Shown here: positions 11,110 through 24,300 of the stretch, in pieces | Layout of the letters: every line of letters begins with the position of its first letter | How positions within the stretch are numbered: the stretch's first letter is position 1 | DNA from: Micractinium sp. NFX-FRZ | Taxonomy: Eukaryota; Chlorophyta; Trebouxiophyceae; Chlorellales; Chlorellaceae | DNA: 51,880 bases | Assembly: GCA_029339195.1 (NCBI GenBank) | Contig: JAPTJF010000445.1 | Coordinates: 1-51,880, forward strand | Direction: 5' to 3' | Notes under the pieces: model-generated | What the model was told of the DNA's origin: nothing | The model's database searches: none | Seen by the model: only the letters and a program-made list of their open reading frames with translations | Position numbers and translations under genes: made by a program

Positions 11110-12304
11110 ATGCGAGTGGCCAGGCCCCCCCCCATGCGACCGGCTGCTGTCAGCTGAGCGCTCCCCTCTGCTGCTGCAGGAGGAGCTGTTTGGGCTTGAG
11201 GACGATGGCCTGGAGGATGAGGACGAGGAGGAGGGGGCCGGGGCCGGCGCCGTGGGAGGTGCACGCGCCGGGGACCGCGCACGCACCGAAGCGCGGCAGG
11301 GCGGCCGAGAAGAGGCGCCACGGCAGGAGCCAGATGACCAGGTGGGAGGGCCAGCCTGCGTGGAGGGTTGCAGAGGTGGAGAGGGTGTGTGCAGCGGGGC
11401 CGCAGATGCGTGCACACAAGGCGCCGGCAGCTGATGTTCCGTGCCGCTGGGTCCCGTTTTCCTGGCAGCATGAGTGTCCGCTGCCCGCCCTGCTCCAGAT
11501 GCTGCTGTGTGTCGCAGTGCCCTGGCAGAACAACCTCAATCGATTGATTGCTTTTACCTCCGTCCCCTGCCATCCTCTTTCCACCCTCCTCCCATATCCG
11601 ATAATGTGGCAGTCTTCGGGGACCATTGAGGGATGACAAGGTTGCTGCTTCATTCCAATGTTGCCCTCCTCCCCTTCCAAGCTTGACAAACAACCCACAT
11701 CACATGCTCTGCAGTTCTTTGATGACGACGAGGATGACTGGCTGGTGCACGAGGACGAGGAGGAGGGCGCCGAGGGGGCGGAGGCCAACCGGCAGCGCCG
11801 GCGGCGCCGGCGCGCCGCGTTCGAGGGCATGCCGGACATTGACCCAGACGCCCTGGCGGTGCGTGGCAGGGCGCCGCATGCTCAGAGCAGCAGTTTATGT
11901 ACTGGTTGATCGGGGTGTGGGCCTGTGTCACACGACATTGTGGGGATGGTCTGCATGCCCTCCCCTTGGCTGTGTTGCTTCCCTGCATTACGACGAGTAG
12001 ATAGGGGCTCCTAGCACGCCGGTGCACTAGCCCTGCAGGGGGCTGACGGCTGATTTACCTCAATGTGATTCACGTGCTGCCGATGTGTGGTGTTGCCGCC
12101 AATCCTGACTCCCTTCCCTCAACTGTGCCCCGATTCTCCGCCCCGCAGGAAGCTGACGAGATCTTTGGCAACGTGGACGACCTGCTGGCGATGTATGAGG
12201 AGCGCAAGGCTGCCCGTGACGTGGAGGATGAGGGGTGGCAGGAGGAGGAGCTGGAGGGGGAGGAGCTGGATGACGAGGCGGCGGAGGAGCGGCGGCTGGC
12301 GCGG
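9814..12304 (+). other. SPT6 exons 1-7: acidic disordered N-terminus
   Basis: Residues 1-314, dominated by Glu/Asp runs and Arg/Lys patches (for example FFDDDEDDWLVHEDEEEGAE in exon 6 and EADEIFGNVDDLLAMYEERK in exon 7). In other SPT6 proteins this region binds IWS1 and histones. The exon 7 motif resembles the conserved part of the IWS1-binding segment. Confidence 0.8.
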
Positions 12305-15300
12305 GTGGGTGGGGAGGGGCGGAAGAACGGGCAGGGGGTGAGGATGGGGCTGGATATGGTGGAAATGCGAGGAGGTTGGATGACAAGGCTGTAGAAAAGA
12401 AGCGGAAGGGTGAGGTGGGTGGGGTGGGTGAGGCTGAGTTGGCTTGGAGGGTCAGCAACTGGACGACCGGGCTGCAGGCGCAGCAAATGTGGGGCACGAG
12501 GCAGCATGGAACGGATGGAGGATGCGTGTGGATGTGTGGGCAGTTGTGCCCCAGGGATGATGGAAGAGTGTCCGCTGGGCCTGCTGGCAGAAGACGCTCA
12601 CAAAGCATGTTTGCATCAAACCCGCTTTCGATGGCTGCATCCTGGCACCGCGTCTGCCACCTCGCCAACCTTCCCTGTGGGGCCTCCGCCCTGTGCTTTC
12701 CATGTGTGTGTGCAGGAGGAGCGGCAGCGCGCCACCGCTGCCCGGCGCATGCAGGAGCAGCTGGACCCCGAGGCCATGGCCCGCCACTTCCTGCTGCCCA
12801 AGGATGAGCAGATCAGGTGGGCCGGGCTGGCCAGAGGGTTGGGTGGATAGTTGATGAGCAGACTGGGTGGCCTGGCCTAGCTGCAAGGCTGGGTTGATTG
12901 AGGGCGAACAGCTGGCGGCAGCAGCAGCAGCAGGAGACGAGGAGAGGTGACGATTGTGCCGGGCATTGGGACAACTGTGCGGGGCTGCAGGGCATCGGAG
13001 CCCTGCCACTCCTGGCATGTCCTCCGCGCCTGTCCTCCTGCCTCGCCTGCCAGCTTCTCACTCCTGGCTGTCAGCACACACCTGGCCCTGCCATCCCTCA
13101 CCCCTTGCCGCCACCCATGCCCATGCTCGGCTGCCTGCAGGGAGACGGATGTGCCGGAGCGGGAGCAGCTGCACCGTGGCGCCGACCCCGCCAACTTTGA
13201 CTTTGCCTCCGCCGCACACTGGGTGCACATCAACCTGCGCGATATGGGCGGCAAAGCGTACGAAATCCTGGAGGACGGCGTGAGGGAGGTGAGCGAGGAG
13301 GGCGGGGGGTGGGCGAGGGGGGAGGCGTGGGTTTGCGCCTGCAGGGCAGCTGCAGAGGGATGCTGGGTGTGGGCGGCAGCGGCTTGGGGCCGCCTGCGTT
13401 GCGAGTGTAGCCACGTGACCCTGTTTGTTCATTGACATGTGATGCTGCCAGTGAGGCAAGAGCTGTTTGCCTTCTGCCGCTTCCCGGTCTAAGCTGTGGC
13501 CCTGTGGGCCCTGTGCTGCCCCCGAGGCCCCGTGTCACCCGTGCATGCCGCCCTCCCTGCCCTGCCCGGTCCCCAGGTGGAGGGCCCGCCGCCAGCATGG
13601 TACGGCAGCTCCCAGTGGGACCCGCGCGACCTCAAGGGCGACCTGCATGATATTGCCAGCCACCGTGCGCTGTACCGCGGGCGGGACGACGACCGGGCGC
13701 GCAGGGACTGGCGGAAGAACGACGAGGCGCAGGCAGACCTGCGGCGCGCAATCGAGGCGGTGCTGCGCCAGCACTATGGCAAGCACGAGGAGGTGGGTGG
13801 GTGGGTGCGTGCAGGTCTTGTGCATTGTGTGCTGTGCATACGTAGGCGCGGGGCACCAGCAGGGTCAGCCCGTGTGGCACGGCAGCGCCCGACTTGCGCA
13901 GTGGCACCATGTGCTGACGCTACTGTGTGCATCAACGCGCGAATTGCCACCAATCCATCCTCTGTTGCTGCCCTGCCTAGCGCCCCTTCATGCCCAGTCT
14001 CCACCTCCTCACCTCTGTCCAGCCTCCCCCCTGCACCCCCTCTGTCCTGCAGGTCCCCTTCATCGCCCAGTACCGCAAGGAGCTGTGCGGCGAGCTGCTG
14101 GCGGTGCGGTCCAAGGACGAGCCCAAGCACGTGGGCAGCAGCGAATCGCACATGGGCTTCCCCGCAGGCACCATCCGGGTGCGCAGGCATCGAGGAGGCC
14201 TGGGGCACAGGGCGGCAGGGGGGTGGAAAGGGAGCGCTGCAGGCAGCCTGCCAGGTGGCCCGCAGCTTCAGCAGCTGCTGCTTGTGGAGTACTGCGGTGG
14301 CCTCACTGCACTGGTGTTGATGTCTTGGTGCCCGCTGGCCTCCTTGCCTCTGCAGGCGCAGCACCGCCGCATTCGGCGGTACGAGGTGCTGTTTGCGGTG
14401 CAGCAGCTGGCGCAGCGGTGGAAGGCGATGCAGGTGCGGTGGCCTGAGGTGTGGCTTGGCATGTTGTGCTGCCTGTCGCCCCCGTCCGGAAAGTGAGGAA
14501 GCGCGCCTGCCACGCAACCACCTGACCTCACCAGGCGGCATCTGGCCCGTGCTGCGCACAAACCCCCTGCCCTACGGCAACCCCGCCTTGCCCCGCCTTG
14601 CAGGTGCGGCGCGAGGCGCGGCTGCGTTCGTACCAGAGGGCGCGGGACGACACGATGCACAGTGAGGAGCAGGCGGCCATCCAGGCGTGCCTGGACCTGC
14701 TGAGGAATGCCGACACAATGGAGGTGAGGTGGAGGGGAAGACGGGGGTGGGTGGTGCTTTGTTCACCATTCCTTAACCCAGGGCCCGTCATCTCAACTGA
14801 GACTGACGCGGGGCGACAGAAGGAAGCAAGGAGGGTGGGTGGGCGGCGCTGGCTGCGGCCACCCAGTTGCTGCCAGTGTGCCCATACCCCCTACCCCCGC
14901 CCTATCCCTCTGTCCCGGTTACCGCCCCGGCCCTGCACCCTCTTGCTCTGCCTCACTTTGACCCACCCTTGCCCTTGCTTGACCATCCTGTCCGCCCTGC
15001 AGGAGCTGGATGACGTGGAGGCCAAGTTCCGGCTGGCCACGCAGCAGTTTGCGGCGGAGGACGCGATGAGCCAGCTGACGCTGGGCCCCGGCGGCGCCCG
15101 CCGCCCGCAAAAGTCGACCACCTACGCGCTCTGCATTCGCGCAGGTGCATGCACCCGCCTGCCTGCCTGCCTGTCGACCAGCACGCTTTTAGCGGCGTGA
15201 TGGCATGCGCTGTGCTAGCTGTTCGAGCTGAGCGGCCTTGCTTCAATGCATGCTCTGCTTGCCCTGGTGCCCTGCGCTTACCCCCTGCCTGCTGTGCGCT

Positions 15301-18300
15301 GTGTGGTCTCTGCTGCCAGCAGCGGCGGCCATGCCAGCCAGCCACTCTCGTGTCAGGAACGCTGCCTGCCTGCTAACCCGCCCACGCTGTGTGTGCCCCG
15401 TCCTGCAGGCCTGGGCGACTGGGTGGCTGGGCTGGGCATGACGGCGGTGCAGCTGGCTGAGAACCTGGAGGCGGGGTACAAGAAGCATGTGCCTGTAGAC
15501 CCGCAGGCAAGCCAAGGGGATGGCAGCCATGCTTGCAATGCTACATCTGCCAGATGTGTGCACCTGATGCCCGTCCTGTGCTGAGCACCGCCGCGCCGCT
15601 GCCCCAGCCGCTGTGCGGAGCCATGTTTTGGTGGCTCGGCCGTGGGTGTGCTGCTCCCTGCTCTTGCCCTGCTTTCACTGGCCCATCTGCCGTGCCTAAC
15701 CGTCTCTCCCCTGTCCTGTTATACCATCCTCGCCTCTTGGTGAGCAGCCCTCTTGCCGCTTGGTGAGCGTGTGCCTGCCTTTCTGACGCTGAGATGCACC
15801 CTCCCTCCCCCACCCATTTGCCTGTCCCCAGATCACCCCTCTGGAGCACTCGGAGACGTTTGTTGCTGCCTCCGGCGGCTTCAGCAGCGCGGAGTTGGTG
15901 CTCAAGGGAGGCTGCCACGTGGCGGCCACACAGATTGCGGCGGAGCCGCTGGTGCGCCAGGACGTGCGCAAGCAGTTTGAGGTAAGCTTGCCCGTTCTGC
16001 AGCCACTATGACTTGCCAACAATGATGTTCTCATGTACTAGCTTAAGACCTCATGTGAAGGCGCAGAGAGCCTGCCTCCTGGTGTTGTGCTTTGTTCCCA
16101 GGCTCGGTGCCTGCGGCGGGTGCCAGCAGCGTGGTGCTGCTACGAGTCGAGCTCTCTCTGGTGCTGCCACCGTTGCCCTGCCCCCCTCCCTGAACCCCCC
16201 TCCCTGAACCCCCCTTCCCCCTTGCGCCCCACTGCCACCTGACCCGGCCTGCAGAAGAATGCGACCGTGTCTACGACGCCCACCGCCGCGGGCGAGGCCG
16301 CCCTGGATGCCTTCCACCCTCTGGGCCCCGCCAAGCGCCTGAGCGGCAAGCCGCTGCACAAGTTTGAGGGGACGGACCAGTTCCTGCGAGTGCTGCAGGC
16401 AGAGAAGGAGGGCCTGGTGAGTGTGGCCGCTAGGATCTTCCTGCACGCACCGCTCCGCCCTGCCCCACCCTGCCCATGCTTCAAACATCTCCTCCCCTCC
16501 CGCCCCACCCTGCCCACACCCATGCTTCAAACATATCCTCTCCTCTTGCCAGACCCTGCCCATGCCCTTGCCATCACAACCACCGCCTCTCCTCTTGCCG
16601 CACCCTGCCCATGCCCTTGCCACCACAACCACCTCCTCTTGCCCCTTGCACTCTGGCAGATCACTGTGGAGCTGGGCCTGGATGAGGACAGGAAGAGCGA
16701 GGTGCTGGAGTCGCTGGCGGAGTCGTACCTGTCGGGCGGACTGTCAGGTGGGCGAGGCGGGGGTTTGGTGGGTTGCCGCTGTCATGTTGTGATGGCTGGA
16801 GTATGTCTGATAGTGTGGGAAGGACCTGGGGGATGCCAGGCAAGGAGGCCAGCGAGCGAGCTTCAGGCATGTGGCGGCCCAGGGTTGCCAGCAGGCGGAC
16901 ATCGTGCCATTAGCGCACGCCCTGCTGCGCCTGCCTGCCGCTTTCTGTGAAGCATCGGACCGATTTGCAAACCTGCTTGCTGCACCTGCAGAGGCGGCGG
17001 TGGCGTGGGATGAGGCGCGGCGCGGCGTGTTGTCCGAGGCGCTGCGCTCGCTGCTGCTGCCGGGTCTGGAGCGGGAGACGCGGGCGCGGCTGGCAGCCGA
17101 TGCGCGCGCCGCCGTGCTGGACGAGGCGGCCGACCGGCTGTGGGGCTACGCCGCGCAGGCGCCGCTGCAGGTGCGAGGTCGTGGCGGTGCTTGGGGGTGC
17201 CTGGGATGGAGGGCCGGAGGGCTTGCGCTCTGGCTGATGGCCGAGGATGCAGTGGAATTTGACCGGAAACAACCCACACCACACGTCGCCCACATCACCA
17301 ATCGTTCTTCTATTGCCTGCAATCATCGAACATTGCACGCCACTGCACTTGTGATGGTTGTAGGTCAAGCTGGTGGACGATGAGGAGCTGGAGCCCGACC
17401 GGCGCGTGATGGCCGTGTGCTACGGCACCGGCAACCCCGCCACCACCTTTGTGATGCTGGACCCGGCGGGAAACCTGGTGGACTACCTGCACTGCGCACA
17501 GTTCAGGTGCGCGTGTGGCGAGCTGCATGTGTGTGTATGTGTTTGTGCTCGTAAATGTGTGTGGGTTTGTGACAGGGGTGGTGGTTGGCAGCAGGGTGTG
17601 GGTGGGGTGCGATGGCCTGCACGTCCACAGGCCAGTTGTGTGCTGCTGAGTGACCGGCTACCCCTCGTTTGGCTGAACCCTCATCCCTTCCCCCCTCCCG
17701 CAGCGGCCCCATCCCCAAGCGCAAGGCGCTGCCGGGCCTGGTGTACTCGATGTTCGAGGACCCCAAGAAGGGGGCGGATGCGCAGCGCATCCGGCAGTTC
17801 ATCGAGGCAAGCAGGGTGGGGGGCAGATGCGGGGCAGGATGCGCCACTGCTCCCTGGCTCCTGTTTACAGGCAGCGCCGGGCGGGGCGGGGCATGCAGGC
17901 TGCGCTGTGCTGGCTCTGCAACCCTCTCATGCCTGCTCACAGCTAGCTCACCATCCCATGGCCCCCGCATGCTCCCCCCCTTCCCCTTCCTGCCCCGCAG
18001 ACGCACAAGCCGCACGCCATTGTGGTGGGTGCCTCCAGCCCCGAGGCCCGCACCCTGGAGCAGGACCTGGGGGTGATCAGGGAGCAGATCCTGCTGGACA
18101 ACCCGCGCTTCGTCATCGGTGGGTGCCGCAGGTTGCTGCCTGGCAAACAGCCAGCAAGGGGCGGGGCAGGAAGGTGGGACAGGACCTGGGTGTGATCATT
18201 CAGGACAACCCGAGCTTCGGCATGGGGGGTGGTTGAGGGGGATGATAGGGGACGAACAAGTTTTGTGAAGGGGTGAGCAAGGACAGGGGAGGGAATGCGT

Positions 18301-21300
18301 GCTGGTTTATGGGTGATCCGGGAGCGAATCCTGCTGGACACCCTGCGCTGTGTAGTCCAGTGCAATGCCCCTTCTCCTGCTTCCTCCAATGTGACCGCCT
18401 CTTGCAGAGCTGGGCACCGGAGAGCTGCAGATCCTGATGGCCGACGAGGCGGTGGCCGCCGCCTGGGAGAACAGCGCCCCGGCGCGCGAGGAGCTGGTCG
18501 CCGCCACGCCCAGCGCCATTGTGCGGCGCGCCGTGGCGCTGGGACGCCAGCTGCTGGACCCCCTGGCCCTGCTGGCCTCGCTGTGCGGGCGGGGCAAGGA
18601 GGTGCTGGCGCTGCAGCTGCACCCGCTGCAGGCGCAGGTGCGGGGGGCGGGGCGGGGCGGGGCGCGGCTGAAGCGGGGGGGCCCTTTTGACAAGCATGCA
18701 CGAGCGGCAGGCTGCCTAGAGCCGTGGCTGCTACTCGGCACCCAATCCTCTGCCTGTCAACACAACACTTCCCCCCACCACCCACACACACGTCTTCTGT
18801 GCTCCGGGACGTCCCCCTGGTCATGGTGGAGTGTGCAATGACCACCAGCCTACCCTTGCTTCTCCTGCCAAGAACTTTTTTCACATCTTTCCTGCAGGTG
18901 CCCGACGACGACCGCCTGGTCATGGTGGAGCGCGTGATGACCACCGCCACCTCCCAGGTTGGCCTCGACCTCAACGCCGTCGTCTCCTCCACCTGGCAGG
19001 CAGCGCCGCTGCAGTTCACGCCCGGGTGAGTGATGCTTTAACCGTGGTGCGTGGGGTGCCGGCCAGTGCATCGGTTGCGCTTGGAAAGAAGGAATAAGTT
19101 GGAGAGCCTGCTGTGGTAGGCTGCAGAATATTCTTTGATTGATGCACTGCACGTGTTCCTCGCCGACGAAATCAGTGGCTCACCACTCTGCGCCCCCGCC
19201 ACCGCCACCCTCGCAGCCTGGGCCCGCGCAAGGCGGCCGCGCTGCTGCGCGCGGTGCAGCGCGCGGGCGGGTTTGTGGAGTCGCGGCAGCAGGTGTGGCG
19301 CGAGCTGGGGGTGATGGGCAACAAGGTGTTCAAGAACGCGGCACCCTACCTGCGCGTCCGCGCATCCGCCAAGGGTGAGCTTCGATGCGCCGGCGGCTGC
19401 GGGAGGGTGGCCCAGGTGGCCCATGGTGCTGGCTTGGGGGCACGGCCCAGTGTAGGAGAAGGACAGACACTGCCCTTGTGGCGTTACAGCTCATTCGCTT
19501 GCTGCTGCCAGCCCAGCTTGCCCCAGCGTTGCATGTGCCCTCCTTCCGCCCCGTCGGCGTCGCCTCATCCACCTGACCCCCTCACCCCATCAACCCCACC
19601 CCTCCCCAACTGATCCCCGCCCCCAGGCACCGCCAACCTTGAGATGGACCCGCTGGACGACACACGCATCCACCCGGAGCACTACGAATACGCGGTGCAG
19701 GTGGGTGGGTGACCAGAAAAGAGGATGGGGGTGGGGGGCGCGCGGGCAGGATGGGGAAGTGGAGGCGCTGTGGGAGGCTGGCTGGTGGTGATGATACCGG
19801 GAGCACTGCGATCATGTGGTGCAAGTGGGGGCAGTTGAAGGGGGGCAGTCAAGATCAAGATTACAGATCTGTACTCTTTGCCCCGCACGTGCCAATGCCC
19901 CCCAGCTGTTCAACCCCACTCAACCCCACTTTTTGCCCCTCCCAACCCACTTCGCCCCTCCCGCAGATGGCCAAGTCGGCGGTGCCGGGGGACGGGGCCG
20001 AAGACGAGCCGGTGGTTGCGGTGGAGAATGCTTTTGCACGCCCACAGGTGCGCGGCTGCGGCGGCAGAAGCGACAGCAGTACACCGTGTCGCAGGAGCAG
20101 TGATATCAACGGCACCAGCACCAGCACCAGCACCAGCAGCGGCATCACTTATCGGTGTTAGCTGAACCCGCTGTGCTGAGACACCACCAACCTCCCAACC
20201 CCAAGCCCTGGCAGCATTGCTGCCTTGTGCTGCCACATGTATGTTACAGGAGGTGGAGTCCCTGGACCTGGTGTACTTGTATTGACCCCAAACCCTGACT
20301 GCATTCCTGCCTTGCGCTGCGCTACCCGTGCGTGCCCTGCAGGAGGTGGAGTCCCTGGACCTGGTGTACTTGTATTGACCCCAAACCTCATCCTACACTT
20401 CATACCATCCCGCCTTGCCATGTACATTGCAGGAGGTGGAGTCCCTGGACCTGGTGTACTACGACAATCACCTGCAGGAGGACGAGGGGGCGGGCGGCGA
20501 CGGCGACGCCCCCCGCTCCCGCCTGGCCACGCTCATCGACATCCAGATGGAGTTTGTGGCGCCCTACGGGGAGCTGCGCAAGGAGCTGGCGCCCCTCAAG
20601 GTTTGCCTCTGAAGCGTTGTGTGTGTGCGGGTGGGGAGAAGTGGGAGAAGGGCGGTGGGGTGCTTCCCAGATGGAGCTTGTGGCTTTTCCTGTGTTGTGT
20701 GTAACGAAGGTGTGCAAGGGGCCGTCGCCCGTCAAGGCGCGCTTTTGAAGTGTGCCGTTCTTGCTCTTGGTTTTGCCGTCAAGTGTCGAACCTGCCTGCC
20801 TGCCTGCCTGCGCCATGTGCAGTGAGCGCACGCCCTGCCGCCCCCATGACTCTCTCAAAGCACACCCTCTCTGTTGACCCAACCCCTGTGCCCCCCGCTT
20901 CGTGCCACTATGACCCAACTCGCCCGCAGCCCGAGGACGTGTTCTGGCTGTGCTCCGGAGAGACCAAGGAGACGCTGCGGCCCGGGCGGCGCGTGGAGGC
21001 GCGCGTGCGCACTGTGGGCGACATGGTGAGCGTTGAGCTGGCGCTGAGCTGGCGGTGCCGCCTGGCGGGGGCATGGTGTCGGTCATCCAGCCTTCAGCTG
21101 GGGTGTGACGGGCGCAACCGTGCACTGCTTATGCGCTGCATGGCCGCCAGCATCAACACGATTGTGCCACCCTCTTCCGCTGCATCCCACAACTGGGAGC
21201 ACCGCCCCCTACCTGCTCGTCTCCCCATTCGCATGCTTGCGCCGCAAGACCGACGGCCCTCACTGCGCTCTTGGCTCTTCTGACGCAACAACCTCTTTTG

Positions 21301-24300
21301 CTGGCGTGCCTCCCTCTTTTGACCGCCCCTTTGTGTGCCCCCCGGCAGGATGCGCGCTGCGTGCTGGCCGACATCAACGGCATCGAGGCAATCATCGAGC
21401 GCAACGAGGTCAGCAGGAGCGCGGGGGAGGAGATCAGCGTGCGGGACTACCTGCAGCCCAACCAGACGGTGCCCGCCAGGTAAGGGTGGGCGTAAAGAGA
21501 GTGCGGTGGGGGGGTCAACAGCGCCGTAGGGAGGCGGGCTGAGCTGAGCTGAGCGGGGTGTGAGGTGCGGGGGGAGACCCTGCAGGCCATCCCATGCCAG
21601 ACTGCCCGGCTGCGGCCACACAGTGCCGGCCTGGGGGGCACATTAAGCTGGCCCATGGGGCTGCCTGCCTGCGCTGCCCCACCTGTCTGCCTGTGCTTGC
21701 GCTTTCCATTTCTCCCTCAGGGAAGGAGCTGCCCACATCACCAGGGATGCTGCACTGGCCCCCCTCACACCCACCCTGCCCCCGCTGCTCCCTCGCCTCC
21801 CGCCCTCTCCTTGGTATGTTGCAGGGTGATCCTGGTGTCTGCCGCTGACGGCGTGGTGAAGCTGAGCACGCGCAGCGACCGGCTGGGCGACGATCTGGCG
21901 TGGGAGCGCAAGTACCTGGCGTACAACGAGGACCTGAAGTGCGGGGACAAATAGTGAGTGGGGTCAAGGTGGTGGTGGTGGTGGGGGGGTGGGGGGCAAG
22001 TACGTGTCGTACAATGGGGACCTGAAGTGCGGGGACAGATTGTGAGTGGGGTAGGCAGGAGGGGGGCGCAAGGCGGGGGGACGAGGGAGCGAGGGCGCAT
22101 GGGGCGTGGAAGTGGGGTAGGGGCAGGCGGAGCGTGCGAGGGCTGGGGTGGGCCCGGAGAGGGAGGGAGTGACGGGCAACACGGGGCGCTCGGGAGCGTC
22201 CGCTGCGCGCACAGCCCCCTCCTCCGTATCCTGCACGCCCCTTGCCCTCCTGTCCTGCGTCTGCTTCCTAAGCACAGTTCAACCCCTCATGCCCTCCTCT
22301 CCAGCGTCTGCCCTGCAGCAGGAAGGTGCCGGCTCGCTTGACAGGCCAAAGAGGGTGTGTGACCACAACACCCTCATCCACTCTGCTTACGCCGCTGTTC
22401 CTCCACCCGTGCCCTGCAGCTACAAGGTGCCCACCGCCCAGGAGGTCAAGGAGGCGGCAGCAGAGGCGCGGCGCAAGGCAGCACCCCCCAAGGTGCGCTG
22501 TTGCCCCTGGGCTGCCCAGTCGCCCTCGCAATCTGCGCCTTTTGCTGGGGACACTGAGCGAGCAAGCCCTGCTGCTGGGCCATGCAGAGGGAGCAGCATC
22601 TGTTGTGTGCACACGCAGCCGCCTTCCCTGCGTGGTCCTCACCCCCTGCCTCCCCTTGCTTGCCTCGCTGCCCCTCGCCCTGCCCTCCCCCGCCCCCTGC
22701 AGTTCAAGGCACGCCCCATCCAGCACCCGCTGTTCAAGAACATCAGCATGCAGGACGCGGCTGCCGAGCTGGCGGGGCCCGAGGTGCAGGCGGGGCAGTG
22801 CATCATCCGCCCCTCGGCGCGCGGCCCCCACATGCTGTGCCTCACCATGAAGCTGCCAGAGTCCATCTGGCACGTGGACATCGAGGAGAAGGGCAAGGTG
22901 GGTGGCCGCCCGTGGTTGAGTGGACAGCAGTGCTGGAAATAGGAGTTTGCAAGGGCTGGAAGGAAGGGTGCGCGAGGAACAGGGTCACAGGGCGCTGGCA
23001 GAGGTGCCCTCTCCGCGTGCCGGCGTTAGCGGCATGGTGGCATTGTATGTGAACGGGATCTGCGCCAAGAAGCCGCAATCAGGTTCCTCCCCTCCACGCC
23101 GCTCACCCCTCACGGCTGCTGTTGCATGGTTAGCCGGTCGCCACAACCGGCTGCCTGACGACTGACGCATCGCTCTGACGCCCACCGCTGCATGCCCCGC
23201 TTCCCGCACACACCCCTGCAGGCGCCTGGCAGCCTGAAGCTGGGCAGCAGCCTGGTGATTGAGTGGACCCCGGGCGGCAAGAAGGAGTCGTATGAGGACC
23301 TGGATGAGGTAGGGTGTGGGGTGGGGGGTGGGGGGCCTGCTGCCTGGGGGGTGGTGGTGGGGGTGGGGTGGAGTGGAGTGCGTGTTTGCTTGTTGGTGAG
23401 AGCACTACTGGTGTTTATCTTGCCTGGGGGTGACCTGGCGGTGTCACGGCCCTGGCTCTGTTTCCTACGGCCCCATTGTTTGATCTGGAGTGCCCTATCC
23501 AACGCGCCTTCTTGACACTGGGGAGCGCCTGCAGGTGGCTGCCCGCTACGTGGAGCCGGTACAGGATCTGCTGACCAAGCTGATGAAGCACCGCAAGTGG
23601 AAGGGCCAGCCCTGGGAGCGCGCGCAGGTGGGCAGGGTGGGACGCAGGGACGGGGGCAGGAGGCAAGGCAGGGGCTCAGCCTGGGGAGCAGCGGGGGTGA
23701 CAGACACAGGCCTCCGCTCCTGCCGCTCTGCCTGCAACTCTGCCATGCAACTCTCTGCCTGACAGTGACAGCCTCAGGTCTTCGGTCACAGGGCCGCCCA
23801 GCGGCGCAGGGCAGCGCCTCCTTGTCTCCCTTGTTTGCTTTGCCTGCCATTCCCTCCCTCCTTGCCTGCCGCCCTCCCCACGCTCGCACCTGCCGCCCCG
23901 TCTGTCGTCACCCCCCCTACCCACCCTGCAAGACAAGCTGGGGCAGCAGAGAGAGCGGGATTCACCCTGCCTCCATCACGCATTCTGTCGCCCCTTCACC
24001 ACCCACGCCTGTGCAACCCGCCCCGCACGTGCAGGAGGAGCTGCGGGAGGAGAAGGAGCGCAGCCAGGGGCGGGCGGTGTACTGCCTGGGCCCCGACAAC
24101 GCGCGCTCCCACGCCTTCTGGCTGGGCCACATCCTGGGGCGCAGCCCCTACCGGGAGTACTTCATGATCACGCCCGACGGCTACCGCTTCCGCAAGAAGG
24201 TTCGCTGCTGGAGGATGTGGGGTGGTGGATGGAGTGGAGGTTTGAGGATGCGGGGTGTGGCTTGCAGTGTTTGGGGGGCGGAAGTGTGAGTCAGCCGGAA

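Noticed and set aside
10842..11693. Minus-strand frame of 283 codons
   Set aside because: Opposite the SPT6 acidic exons 4-5 and CTG repeats; no motif.
17943..19019. Long minus-strand open frame (358 codons) opposite SPT6
   Set aside because: Antisense shadow of GC-rich SPT6 exons 22-24 and their introns; Pro/Ala/Arg composition and no domain motif.
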